Part shown: positions 9,534-24,801 of the stretch, piece after piece | Layout: every line of letters starts with the position of its first letter | How positions within the stretch are numbered: the stretch's first letter is position 1 | Assembly (NCBI GenBank): GCA_025716855.1 | Contig: JAIXMQ010000039.1 | Location: forward strand, 186,001 to 250,000 | Direction: 5' to 3' | Source: Pilaira anomala | Lineage: Eukaryota > Mucoromycota > Mucoromycetes > Mucorales > Mucoraceae | Length of the DNA: 64,000 nt | Notes under the pieces: model-generated | Databases searched by the model: none | What the model saw: the letters and a program-made list of their open reading frames with translations, nothing else | Told to the model about the DNA's origin: nothing | Program-made: the position numbers and the translations under genes

Positions 9534-11389
9534 CCAGAGATTAATTTAAGGCGTTTTAGGCTGCCTCTACCAATTTTGAAAAATCAGAGTTATTGATGTA
9601 CCACAACATGTTGTTGGAAGAAACAGGTGATTTCCAAAGTGCTTTAGATCATCTCTTGGAAATTGAATCTAAAGTAACTGATAAGAGAGCTTGGAAGGAA
9701 AAACATGCATTATACTTGGTCAAATTAGGTAAAAAGGAAGAAGCTGAAAAGGCTTATAGACTTTTGATTAGCGAAAATCCTCATAATGGTGGTTATATTA
9801 ATGAGCTTTTAGCTCTCAAGGATAAAGGTAAGAGAGAGAGAGAGAGAGTGTGTGTGTGTGTGTGTGTGTAAAAAGAGAGAAATCGGAGGAGGAAAGAGAC
9901 AAAATGTAACTGATGCTGTTTTTTTTTAAAAAAAAAAAAAAAAATATAGCTGAAAGCAATACTATTTTATCTGAACTCTTTGCTCAATACCCTCGTTCCA
10001 AGGCAATTGAACATTTGATCCTTCACCATGCTGAAGGTGAATCTTTCAAGGTCAAGGTCGAAGCTTCACTTCAAAACGGATTAAGAAAGGGTATTCCCTC
10101 TTTATTCGCCGCCATGAAGAAATATTACGTTGATGCAGAAAAGAAACGTGTGATTGAGGAACTCGTGACAGGTTATTCTGCTTCTTTAGAAAAGAACGGT
10201 ACTTTTGGTTCTGAATCTACCAAGGAACCTCCTACTGCTTTATTATGGACCTTGTATTATCTCGCTAAACATTACGATCATCATGCTCAACTTGATAAAG
10301 CACTTGAATTAATCAACAAGGCCATTGCTCACACGCCTACCGTGGTTGAACTTTACATGACCAAGGGTAGAATTTTGAAGCATTCCGGTAAGCCTCAAGA
10401 AGCTTCGGATGTCATGAACGAAGCACGTGAAATGGATCTTCAAGATCGTTTTATTAATTCCAAGAGTGCAAAGTATATGTTGCGTGCTGGTAAGATTGAG
10501 GAGGCTGAACGTGTTTTGGGTTTATTTACTCGTAAGGACGTAAACACTATTCAAGATTTAACTGATATGCAATGTCAATGGTTTATGACTGAAGAAGGTA
10601 ACGCTTACCTTGCAAAGAAAGACTATGGTAAGGCCTTGAAGCGTTTCCATACACTTGAAAAGTTTTATGTCGATTACTTTGATGATCAATTCGATTTCCA
10701 CACTTACTGTCTTCGTAAGTTGACTCTTCGTTCTTATGTCGAAACGTTGCGTTGGGAAGATAAGCTTAGAGCTCATCCTTTCTATCTCAAAGCTGCTAAG
10801 GGTGCTGTTGAAGCTTATTTAGCTCTTGCTGATAAGCCTTCTGAATCGGATGAATTCGATGAAGCTAACATGACTGAAGCTGATAAGAAGAAAGCTAGAA
10901 ATAAGGCACGTAAGGCAGCTTTAAAGGCTCAACAAGATCAAGAAGCCAAGAAGGGTAAAAAAAAAAAAGGATGATAAAAATAAAGTGTAATATAAAGAAA
11001 AAATTAACATTTATAAAATAGCTCAAATCAAGGAGGAAGCTACAAAGCAAAAGCACGATAAAAAGCCAGTAGATTTGGATCCTGAGGGAGAACAATATTC
11101 AAACACCAAGACACCTTTAGAAGATGCCCTTCAATTTGTTAAACCTTTAGAATTATTAGCACCTCAAAATGTTGAAGTGCATGCTCTTGGATTTGAAATT
11201 TATATTCGTCAACAAAAGTACTTGTTGGCTATCAAATCTCTCACCAAGATGGCTAGCATTGATAAGAATACTCCTCGTTTCAAGACCGATTTGGATAGAT
11301 TTGAAGCAGCTGTTAAAGCTCACAAGGATTTAGACCCCAAGATTAAGCAAGTCATTGATCTTCAACTTGCTGAGATCAAGAAAGCTTAA
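8657..11389 (+). CDS. NAA15: NatA auxiliary subunit NAA15/Nat1 (TPR scaffold)
   Basis: Eight exons: 8657-8716, 8776-8854, 8925-9029, 9085-9242, 9322-9459, 9560-9827, 9950-10954 and 11022-11389. They sum to 2181 nt (726 residues) with all phases consistent. The product is the large non-catalytic subunit of the ribosome-bound N-terminal acetyltransferase NatA, which holds NAA10 and anchors it at the exit tunnel. The N-terminus [20 protein letters not shown] is diagnostic, followed by tetratricopeptide helices throughout (for example [20 protein letters not shown]) and a Lys-rich segment near residues 585-625. At 726 residues it is shorter than animal orthologues (about 860). Introns 5 and 6 hold GA/GT microsatellites, and intron 6 ends in a T-then-A tract just before its acceptor. 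Confidence 0.93.
9479..9530. repeat. (GA)n microsatellite in NAA15 intron 5
   Basis: About 24 GA units fill the middle of the 100-nt intron 9460-9559. A second short AG/GT array lies at about 9832-9869 in intron 6. Confidence 0.9.
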
Positions 11390-11456
11390 AAAAAAAAAAT
11401 TATTAAAGCTAATGTTATACTTTTTTTTTTTAAAAAAAAAAAAAAAGAAAAGTTTA

Positions 11457-12220
11457 TTAATCTATATCCATTGATGTTGGTGTAAAACATTCGGAAGGTT
11501 TATTTAATATCTATATAATATATACATGTTAAAAAAAAAACAATTGCATTTGACTTGAAAATATATGTGTGTACCTCAATTTGTTTAAGTTTATGCGGTT
11601 TGCTATTTAAGGATTTCAACATCTTTTGATAGGCTAAAATATCTCTTGGATCCGTTAACCTGTTTACGAAAAAAAAAAAAAAATTCAATTTACAACTATT
11701 CTTATAAAAAAAAAGGGAGAGGGGAGGGGGGGGGGGGGAGGGGAGTGATTATAATCCATACTCTGTACTTTTTAATACGAAATCGGGAATCCTTGGTTTA
11801 TTTTCTCCAGGACGAATTTCCACTGGTAAACCATTTCTATCTAAATCAATAATTGGCTTACCATTTGTATCTAATGGCATCATATCCTCTTCTTCTTCTT
11901 CTTCGTCTTCTTCTTCTTCTTCTCCTTCTTCTTCATCGTCTGCGAGCCCCAATTCCAGTATATCCGCATTATTCGCATGAGAAAAATTCGTCTCTCGTAA
12001 CCTATTTGAATTCACAACTAAAACACTCGTGAATACCATGGTATATAAAAAGAACTCTTCTTCTTCTTCTTCTTTTACCAGGATCAAGTGACATGGCGGC
12101 CATGTCTTTTGCAAAGCTTTCTTCTGATATAAATTTTTTTCTGGGTAAATTGACTTGACTCATGTCTGAGTCAAACGAAATACGATGGTTTCTCTTCTTT
12201 GGTAAACTGTAGCTATACAT
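11457..12220 (-). CDS. Small acidic protein with an HCFC1R1-like motif
   Basis: Four exons (12079-12220, 11762-12017, 11575-11659, 11457-11510) give 537 nt, 178 residues, all in phase. The N-terminus MYSYSLPKKRNHRISFD is followed by PRKKFISEESFAKDMAAMSL. The pattern of a basic patch, then K(K/Q)F(I/L)SEE and an M-x-L helix, resembles the conserved core of vertebrate HCFC1R1-type proteins; this is a motif resemblance, not a proven homology. The middle is a run of Glu/Asp from a GAA/GAG repeat (about 11885-11945). The C-terminus has RIPDFVLKS, then a conserved-looking helix (PRDILAYQKMLKSL), and ends in PTSMDID. Intron 11660-11761 contains a long G tract. If that intron is retained, a stop at 11749 would give 136 residues. 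It converges on NAA15. Confidence 0.7.
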
Positions 12221-15200
12221 TAGGGTTCTAAAAGGTGGAAAAAAAAATAAAAAATAGGGAGTTATAAAAAACAAAAATAAAATTATTCTTCTCTCTCTCT
12301 CTCTCTTTCGTACTTTAAATTTCGTGAGACATCTCACCAAGAGTTTTGCATTGTGCTTTTTGAGCTCTTTACTTTTCTATTAGGAGGCTATAAAAAAATT
12401 TCTCCTTTAAAAGAAGACTGTTTTATTTTATCATCCATGGCTAATAAAGAAGATACAGTACGACATGTATACTAACTTTTTCAAAATAAAGTGTTCATCT
12501 AGTCCTATATTCAATAAGATTATTTCAAATAACTGAATATGTGTGTGTTGTAAAAATCAGAAAAACAAATATATGATTTGATTGGCTGTATAGAATGTTC
12601 CAGAAAAAAAAAATGGAATTTGGGGATTGCAAGATTCTCTTCTTGTCAAAGCAAAGTCTCTCAACGCAAACTATTTTAATATACAATCGTATATTCAATC
12701 GATGCATAATTTGAACCCGCATTTTTCTGTATATATATATATATATTTATTATATGGTTAGTGAAAAATATACTTTCTCTAACAAAAACTATAATGTGGT
12801 TACCTACTTGAAATAAATATTAATCTTAACTTTTATTTTTTTACATCATTAGAAAGAGCACATTTAACTTGACTATAAACCTACGGGTCTAAATTTTTTT
12901 TTTTTTTTCAAAGAAAAAAAAAACGGAAATATGAATATATCTTGACATATTGGAGCTTATCCATGGCAACAAGTGGGGTTAAAAAAATAAACTATACGCT
13001 TATTTAATTGGTTGAATGTACCTATTTAAAAAAATACCGAGACAACCCTTTTCGCTTAAAAATATAAGCTCGTACCTGCTAGTGGGCTCTAATGACCGTA
13101 GTCAGTATTTTTTGAACTTTTTTCAACTTCAAAAGTCAATACTGTCATTATGTTAATAATTATAGAAGCAATCTTTTTGAGTGCATATTAAAATAGTTTA
13201 ATTCTTTTTTTTTTTTTTTAGCTTACATGCTAAAAGTCTAAATATCATTTTTATTTTTATTGATTTCATTGGTCAATGTCAAAAATATATCAAACTTTTA
13301 TACTATACTTTCTAATATTGGTAACGTAAAAAGAAGAGAGTGTGTATAATTACAAAAAAGTGAAATAGAAAAACGGGAAAAAAAGACAGACGGTGATAAA
13401 GGAACGATGTCATGAGGAGCTGAAATAAACTGACTCAAAAAAAAAAAAAAAAGTGGGAATGACCCTCCTCACTCACTCTTTTCTGCTCAAACCAGCAAAA
13501 ACAGAGACACCAACATAATTCCTGAAACAAAGCCCATTTCCATGGCATGGAAACAATGCCGCGGAACTGTTTTTGATCATAAAAGGTTTTTGTACACTTT
13601 TTTTTTTTTTTCTCTACTAAAACATAAATATTTGTACTCAAAAGCTTTGTAACATGATATTAACAAAAAAAGTGAACGGTTAAAATCAAAGAAAAAAAAC
13701 AACCCCACAATTGTTTATCTCTCTCTCTTTTTAGGGTTTTTGAAAGGGAGATCTAATTGGGTTTGTCTCACAGTAATACAGAGATTTTTTTTTTTTTTTT
13801 TAAAGTTTAAACGGGAGAAAAAATCCCTTTTTTTTTTTTTTTTTGACAAGCTTACCTAATTTCATTCTGTTCCTGACATTGGGTTAAAAATCATCATTCC
13901 CGTCAAAAAAAAAAAAAAAATTGAATTGCCTAAAATTATAACATTCAAATGTTCTTGGGGTCAAATGCAAATGATCATTGGTCATTTAGCAAACTTAGTA
14001 AAGAACCCGGAGGATTATCACTTCAAATCATGTACAACAATAATAACATGCAATCAAAAAAAAAATGGTCACCTTTTTTTTTTTTTAAACAAATTAAAAT
14101 AAACAATTAAGAACATGTGTTGCTTTGACCAAAAAAAAAAATTTCCCCAAAAATTTTTGGTTTTTTACCATGCAGTCTAAAACGTATATTTGCTAGTGTG
14201 AGAAAAAGAGATAACAACAAAAAATCCAATAAAGAATGATCCGCTCCGACAGCCTTATTGGTAAAAAAATAGTTCATCGAAAGACGGATTTTTAAGGTTG
14301 CTCTTGTAATATTTACGATTTTGTTTTGTGGGGAAAAACTGGTACAAATAAGAAAAAATAGATTGAAATTAAAAATTCCCAAGTCGGGAAACAGATAAGT
14401 TTTTGGTAATACCGTGTTTCCCTTTTTGTTTTTTTTTATAATTAAATAATTCTTAATGGAAAATGATTAAACTATTTTGACTTTATGGGTTAAAAAGAAA
14501 AAAAAAAAAAAAAAAATAGCTTCGCTAAATAAAGTATTAATATTATCCTTTTGATTGGGTACACTCTTTAACTGGTTCATATAAATCCGGACACATACGT
14601 ATATTTGACTCATAAGATTAGAATAATATACTTCATTATCACGTGTGAATATTCTTTTCTCCCTTCTCTTTTTCTTTTGATAACTCTTGGTTTGTTACTT
14701 CAACTTTTTATTCAGAAGATAGAAAAAAGAAAGACCGGAGTTTTGTCCTACTTTGATAAAAAGTAAAAAAAAAAACTGGGATGTTTCCCTGGCTGATTTG
14801 AAAAAAAAAAAAAATGTCTGTGTGCTTTTTTTATTTTGGGGGGAGGAGATAAGTAAAAACTTTTTTTGTTTAGTCATCCCAAGATTTTAAGAGACAGATC
14901 TGAATAAACCGCACGTTTTTTTTTTAAAAAAAAAAAAAAATACATGTGTTATAATCAAGACTGGTAAAAAGTGCTTTTCTGATAGACAAAAAATTAAGAG
15001 GAAAAATCGGATAAAGGTATAGGAGAAAAAGGGTCTTTGTTAAAATTTTGGCATGACAAACAAAAAAAAAAAAAAAAAGGCGGGGTTGAAAGAAAATGAT
15101 CCGAATCGATTCTCCCTTATTATCCGAATTTTGCTTCGCAGTAAAAAGATTGTGAATTATGTAACTTTTTTGACATCTTTTAACAACGTATGAAACTCAC

Positions 15201-15612
15201 ATGCTTTTTTTTAAAAAAAAATTATGGTACAACAGCAGACATGAGAGAGAGAGAGTGTGTGTGTGTGTCTTTTGTTTAATCCTCTCCCCAAAAAAAGAAA
15301 ATGGCAACATTTTTTATATATAACCCGGTTATAAATAAATCTAGAACCCTGCCAAAGGAGAAAAAAAAAAAAAAAAAAAAACTACAAGGTGTGGGGTTCA
15401 TATTTCCCCGGTAACATATTTTCATTTTTTTTTTTTTTTTTTTTTTTTTTTTCAACACACAATTGTTCGATTACACTGAAACGAAGCCAGTTGATACGTA
15501 GCGATTAAAAAAAAAAAAAAAAGGGTTTTTCAATTATATAATCAATTTAAGTCAAGAAAAAAAGTTGTCAAAAAAAAAAAATTATGTTGTCATGATGAAG
15601 CGATAAACACTT

Positions 15613-15643
<31 letters not shown>

Positions 15644-16060
15644 TATCATTCCATTATTTTTTAATCTGATTGTTACCATAGTTCCTTTTGATTAAAGATT
15701 TCCATTGATTGTCCACGTGCACACACACACACACACACACACACTTTTTTTTTTTTTTTCGAACCCTGAAACATACTTTGCCAATCAAATCACAGATTGG
15801 ATAAGCAACTTTAAGGGTTGTATCTAAATGAAAAACGGGAAAATCTGGGTCATGGCTGAAAATTAGGGCAATGTCGGATTAAGCGGATTATAGATTAAAA
15901 AAATTTTATAATATTTTATTTTTTGATATATATAAAAAAAAAAAAAAAAAAAAAAAAGGGTTGTGTGTATGGGAGGGTTATATTGAAAGAATGCATTATC
16001 TATACATAAAAAATAATTAAATTATTAAAAAAGAAAAAAGAGTGGGGTGATTGCTTATAT

Positions 16061-16091
<31 letters not shown>

Positions 16092-16162
16092 TGAAGAAGA
16101 AAAAAAAAAAGGGGGGGGGGGTTACATAATGGTGTGAAGTTGAAATGAAAAAAAAAGTTGTT
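12221..16162. other. 3.9-kb gene-free, homopolymer-rich region
   Basis: No exon series found on either strand. The sequence is dominated by A/T runs, microsatellites (GT at 15252-15268, CA at about 15718-15743, GA at 16071-16092) and T-then-A tracts (14919-14940, 15610-15643). A perfect 17-bp palindrome TTTCCATGgCATGGAAA lies at 13537-13553. The right end is the likely 3' UTR of the zinc-finger gene. Confidence 0.55.
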
Positions 16163-16837
16163 TTAGAATTGAACAACTGAATGAATGGAAGGTAATAAGG
16201 GCTCATTCATATGAGATGAAGAGATGATAGGAGGTAAGACACGTGCTTGAGGAGGTCTATCTAATAAATCCAATAAACTTGAACTGTGATTTTGAGAGAT
16301 ACGAGAAGAGATCGAATCAAATTGATTACATTCTAATGGTGCTAATTTAAAGTTGGACATTCTTGGTGAACCAATAGGTGATAATGTAGTGGGTGATAAT
16401 GTAGGTGATTGTTCGGGTGTAAATAACATATCATCATTATCATGAGAAAAGTTTGAACTAGTTGATAATGCAGGTGAAGGTGGCATAGAACGAGTGATTT
16501 GTTGTGGTTGTGGTTGTGGTTGTTGTTGTTGTTGTTGTTTAATGTTATTATTCTTACGAACACGTCTCTTATTTGGTGATGTATGAATTCGAACATGACG
16601 AGTTAATTCATCAGATCGTGAGAATTTCTTTGCACAACCGGGAAATGTACATTGATGAGGTTTTTCACCTGTATGTGTACGAATATGACGAGTTTGATGT
16701 TCAAGTCGATAAAATGATTTAGGACAAATAGGACACTTGTAAGGTCTAGGAATATTTGCTTTATCAAGAGGTGTAATGGCTCTTTTAGTTGCCGGTGTAT
16801 TAATATCGTGTAATGTTTGAAATAAAGTAGAATTCAT
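16163..16837 (-). CDS. Mig1/CreA-type C2H2 zinc-finger repressor
   Basis: Intronless, 224 residues. Two adjacent C2H2 fingers sit near the N-terminus: C35-C38-H51-H55 (starting [12 protein letters not shown]) and C63-C68-H81-H85 ([19 protein letters not shown]), joined by HTGEKPH. The recognition helices (RLEHQTR and RSDELTR) match the Mig1/CreA/Egr class that binds GC-rich boxes such as SYGGRG, so a role in carbon catabolite repression is likely. After the fingers come a basic stretch ([11 protein letters not shown]), a Gln/Pro repeat coded by a CAA tract, and Ser/Pro-rich sequence with [11 protein letters not shown]. The protein is short for CreA (usually about 400 residues). A TATA-like TATATAAAGG on the minus strand lies at about 16931-16940. 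Which paralogue it is cannot be decided here. Confidence 0.85.
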   Translation of the reverse strand: MNSTLFQTLHDINTPATKRAITPLDKANIPRPYKCPICPKSFYRLEHQTRHIRTHTGEKPHQCTFPGCAKKFSRSDELTRHVRIHTSPNKRRVRKNNNIKQQQQQQPQPQPQQITRSMPPSPALSTSSNFSHDNDDMLFTPEQSPTLSPTTLSPIGSPRMSNFKLAPLECNQFDSISSRISQNHSSSLLDLLDRPPQARVLPPIISSSHMNEPLLPSIHSVVQF

Positions 16838-17857
16838 CTTTTTTTTTTTTTAGAGTTGATTTATGTTAAAAAAGTAATGTTAAAAAAAACAAAAAAGAGA
16901 GAGAGAGAGAGAGAGGGTGAGAAAATGACTGCCTTTATATAAGAAAAAATTAGAAATTTACCCCCCATTTACTAAATTAGTCTTTTTTCGCTGATGGTTT
17001 AGATAAGACGCTTCAACATTTTTCTCCACAACATCCGAAAAAAGATGAAAGTGATAACCCAAAAAGGAAATGCTTTGTTCAACTTCAAAACTATCACACT
17101 ATTTCACACGTTTTGAATTATTTGATTTTCTATTTGGGAAATATATTTTGCCTTTTTTTTTTTCTTAAATTAAATAAAATATATATATATTATACAAGTT
17201 AAAAAAAAAAATACAACCAAAAAAATACAACCAAGCAAGCAAGCAACAAAAAAAAAAAAAAAAAAAAGAAATAAAAAACTCTTATCTGAATACTATATCA
17301 AATTTAATTCTCCTTTCTTTTTTTTTTTCCCTATTCTATCCCCCCCAACCCCCTTGGAAGAAAAGAAACATTTTGTGCGTACACACACTCTCTCTCTCTC
17401 TGTGTGTGTGTGGGGTAAATCAATTCCAGATCGTCGGGCTATTTTATTTAATTCCGCTTATTTTTTCAAAAAAGAAGAAAAATCCATGTGCCTTACATAT
17501 GTTTCTCATTCCGAATATTCATCACGCAATTCCAACCCGTTTTTTTTTAAAAAAAAAAAAAAAAGGTATACATTCGATTAGAAAACTTGTCTCCATTAAT
17601 ACACAATAGACGGACATTTAAAATATATATATACATAATTTATAATCCAATGACAAACTCGAATGCTTTTGATCACCTAAGGTTGTCATGAGAATTTATG
17701 CAAAAAAAAAGTGTGGGGATTGTTAATTATGTTGTGGCCATGGTGATTGGGGGATGACAGTCACAAGACAACAAATATAACAAATTACGTATAAACTAGT
17801 TTTTTTTTTTTTTTTTTATGCAAAGAAAAACCTTTTGATTATTTTACTTATAATTCA
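16838..17857. promoter_or_regulatory. Divergent promoter region between the zinc-finger gene and ATG7
   Basis: 1.0 kb separating two divergently transcribed start codons. It is rich in A/T runs and has GA and CT/GT repeats (16890-16915, 17385-17412) and a C-rich patch (17341-17352). No coding signal is seen. Shared regulation of the two genes is possible but not shown. Confidence 0.4.
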
Positions 17858-18092
17858 ATGACTGGTTCAAGTATATTAAAATTCTCACAATTTAATTCAG
17901 CTGTAGACGCTTCTTTTTGGCAAGCGCTCGTATCAAAAAAATTGGACGTTTTAAAACTTTCAGATGAACATGTCGACATTCACGGTTATTATTCTTGTAG
18001 TCCATCCGCCCTGGATACTCAAAACCAACAAGTCACTTTACCTACTCGATTTTCTATTCCTGCAAACGGGTTAGAAAAGTGAGTAACTTTAT

Positions 18093-18123
<31 letters not shown>

Positions 18124-20605
18124 TTAATAAAATAAAATTAAATAAATAAAATTATGTAGAGCAACAACAACAACAACAACAACAACGTTAGGGTATCAAT
18201 ATCAGGGTACACTTGTGAATACAAATACAATTGAAGAATTTCGCACGATTGATAAGAACCAATTGTTTCAACAAATAACAGAAAAGGTAATCAAGCCGAG
18301 GAAAGAAAAAAAAAAAAAAAAAAAGTAAAGAAAATTAACTTTTTTTTTCTTTCACAAGGTTAAACATGCTGTTCAATCCGGTGAAGCATTGAAAGATCCA
18401 ACATTATTAGGTTCTTTTTTATTAATTACTTTTGCTGATTTAAAAAAATACAAGTTTTATTATTGGTTTGCATTTCCTGCCATCATGCCGCAACCGGATC
18501 CATGGCTTACAAGTCACAAGATACCTATCAATACCTTATTCTCTGACTCACTGGTAAAATTTATATATATTGACACACACACACACTATTTTATTTTATT
18601 AATTTATTTAAAAAAAAAAAAAAAAAAAAAAGGTAAATCAAGCTTATCAGCAAATTGAATCAATTGATTATCCTGTATTTTTATTAAAAGAATTATCTGG
18701 AAAAATACGGGTAACACCACTCGAAAATTTTATTGATTTTTTCAAAGATATCGAGCCAGATAATGTAACTGTGAAAAAAAAAAAGATGATATCAATGGTT
18801 TTTTTTTTTTTTTCTAATTTATTCTATCTATTAGCGTATTGTTGGTTTCATTGATCCATCCAGTTCAGATGCTACTCCTGGTTGGCCATTAAGAAATTTA
18901 TTATATCTATTAAATCATTCTTTTCAATTAAATCAAATCAAAATCCTTTGTTATCGAAAACAAGATTCTTTTTTGATAAACACAGAGTTACCAACATCTT
19001 CGGGTTATCATGGTAAAAAAAAACTGGTAAAAAAAAAAAAAAAAATCGGTAAAAATACTGAACAAATTAATTCCAAATAGACTCAAAAGCTGTAGGGTGG
19101 GAACGTAATGTACAAGGTAAACTTGGACCCAGAATGGCAGACCTGGGGCCACTCATGGATCCTACCAGGTAAAACAACAATATACTTGTGTGTGCCTGTA
19201 AAAATTTTATTCATTTTTTTTTTTTTTTTTTTAATTCTAGACTTGCCGATACTTCTGTAGACTTGAATTTAAAATTGATGAGGTGGCGCTTAATGCCTGA
19301 TCTTGATTTAGAAAAGATTAAGCAAACCAAATGTTTATTGCTTGGTGCGGGTACTCTAGGTTGTTATGTGGCTAGATGTTTGATTGTAAGTTTTTATTTA
19401 TTTATTTATTTATTTTTTTTAATATTCATTCTTTTCTCATAAAAGGGCTGGGGTGTTCGTCATATTACTTTTGTTGATAATGGAAAAGTTTCTTTTTCAA
19501 ATCCTGTACGTCAACCTTTATATCAATTTCAAGATTCTCTTGAAGGGGGTGCACCTAAAGCTGAAACGGCAGCTAAAAATCTCAAGAGTATTCAACCGAC
19601 TATTGTAAAAAAAAAAATCATAAGATATTTTTAACTGAATTATCAGCTCATATTATGTCATTTTTTTTCTTTTTAATAGACTTCATCAGGTTATGATTTA
19701 ACCATTCCAATGCCAGGACATCCTTGTACTTCAGAAGAAAAATTATTAAATGATATAGACACATTAACTGAATTAATTGATTCACATCATGTCATTTTTT
19801 TATTAACTGACAGTAGAGAAAGTAGATGGTTTCCTACTTTATTAGCCACACGTCAACAGAAATTAGTTATCAATAGTGCTCTTGGTTTTGATACTTATCT
19901 TGTCATGCGACATGGTTCAAATATAAATCAACTAGGGTGTTACTTTTGTAATGATATTGTTGCTCCTACCGACGTAAAGTATTAACATTATTCTAGACTC
20001 CTTTTTTTTTTTTTTTTTTTACTGATTACAAAAAGATTAGTCTCTCACTGATCGTACACTGGATCAACAATGTACCGTCACTAGACCTGGATTGGCCGCT
20101 ATCGCTGCCGCACTATCTGTTGAATTGATGGTATCAATTCTTCAACATAAAGAAGGGTAAAGTAAAAATCCAACTCCGACCTCGAAAAATTTATTAATAT
20201 TTCATGATAAGGATCAATGCAAAAGCCGATAATCATAACCAAACTCAATCGTCTTCTTCTATTCTTGGTTTATTGCCTCATCAAATTCGAGGTTTTCTTT
20301 CTCAGTTTAATAATATGTTAATTACTGGTCAAGCTTATGATAAATGTACTGCCTGTTCCCAAAAGGTAATTTATTACTACATTTATTCTCACTGTTACTC
20401 ATTCTTTTTTTTTAAAAAAAAAAAAAAGATTTTGAGTGCTTATGATAAGGATCATCTGAGTTTTATGAAGCAAGTTTTAAACGATTCTGTTTATCTTGAA
20501 GAATTAACTGGATTGGCTCAAATGAAAGCAGAGAGTGAAGCTTTATTACTTGATACTGATTGGGCTGAAGCAACTGATGAAGACGATGATGGACTTTTAA
20601 TTTAA
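17858..20605 (+). CDS. ATG7: ATG7, E1-like autophagy-activating enzyme
   Basis: Twelve exons: 17858-18078, 18160-18286, 18359-18553, 18633-18764, 18835-19012, 19081-19168, 19241-19385, 19446-19604, 19680-19973, 20041-20156, 20212-20365 and 20429-20605. They sum to 1986 nt, 661 residues (yeast has 630). It activates the ubiquitin-like Atg8 and Atg12 with ATP and hands them to Atg3 and Atg10. The N-terminal domain opens [14 protein letters not shown]. The adenylation domain has the nucleotide loop GAGTLG (349-354), [13 protein letters not shown] and the marker [11 protein letters not shown]. The catalytic Cys is C524 in [10 protein letters not shown]. The acidic C-terminus ([11 protein letters not shown]) follows the Atg8-binding pattern of the family. 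An ACA repeat codes a Thr run at exon 2. All parts look intact. Confidence 0.96.
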
Positions 20606-24278
<3,673 letters not shown>

Positions 24279-24801
24279 TTAATGGTTATAAGGTTCCAAG
24301 GTCCAACGTTGGTTAGCAGCAACTTCACCCTCACGCTTCTTATACAAGATGACAGGAACTTCATCTTCATCCTTAGCACCCTTGATATCAAGAACCAAGT
24401 CAGGTTGAGATTGAACATAGATATGGCCTTCGTTCGTAATACCAAACTTTTGGTTGGAAGTATCACCAGAGGTCTTTTGAGAGTATTGAATAAGATCAGC
24501 TTCATTTTCAATCTTGCCACCATCAATATCAAGAGCCTTGCCAGACTTGGCATTGATCAAGTATCCATTTTCGTAACTCCACAATTGGTTCTTGCAATCA
24601 TTCTTCTTTTGAGTATAGACAATAATCTTGGCTTCATCCTATATAACACCTTTTGCATCAATAACCCGGATGCAAAAACCTTCCCCCCCCCCCCAAAAAA
24701 AAATATATATATATATTACTTACTTCAGTAGAGCCCTTTCTGACGTCGATAACACGTCCGTTGAATTTGCTTTTGATATAGTATAAAGGTCCAGAGGTCA
24801 T
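24279..24801 (-). CDS. Single-domain QxW (ricin-B fold) lectin, copy 1
   Basis: Two exons (24724-24801 and 24279-24638) give 145 residues. The whole protein is one beta-trefoil of the carbohydrate-binding type: NGRVIDV, KALDIDGG and LVLDIKGA mark the three subdomains, and NQLW, NQKF and NQRW are the Q-x-W positions, the middle one having Phe instead of Trp. There is no signal peptide, so a cytosolic or unconventionally released lectin is likely; no enzymatic domain is present. A TATA-like TATATAA on the minus strand sits at about 24883-24889. It is a close paralogue of the gene at 31488-31990, with the intron at the same place. Sugar specificity cannot be told. Confidence 0.85.

Noticed and set aside
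12690..12725. GGGTTCAAAT on the minus strand as a tRNA T-arm
   Set aside because: Flanking bases do not pair as a T-stem and no cloverleaf can be drawn.
13537..13553. Perfect 17-bp palindrome TTTCCATGgCATGGAAA as a regulatory site
   Set aside because: Single occurrence in gene-free DNA; no known factor or gene nearby, so I note it only.
15276..16206. Short minus-strand frames (60-68 codons)
   Set aside because: Built from homopolymer Lys/Phe runs and microsatellites, with no natural composition.
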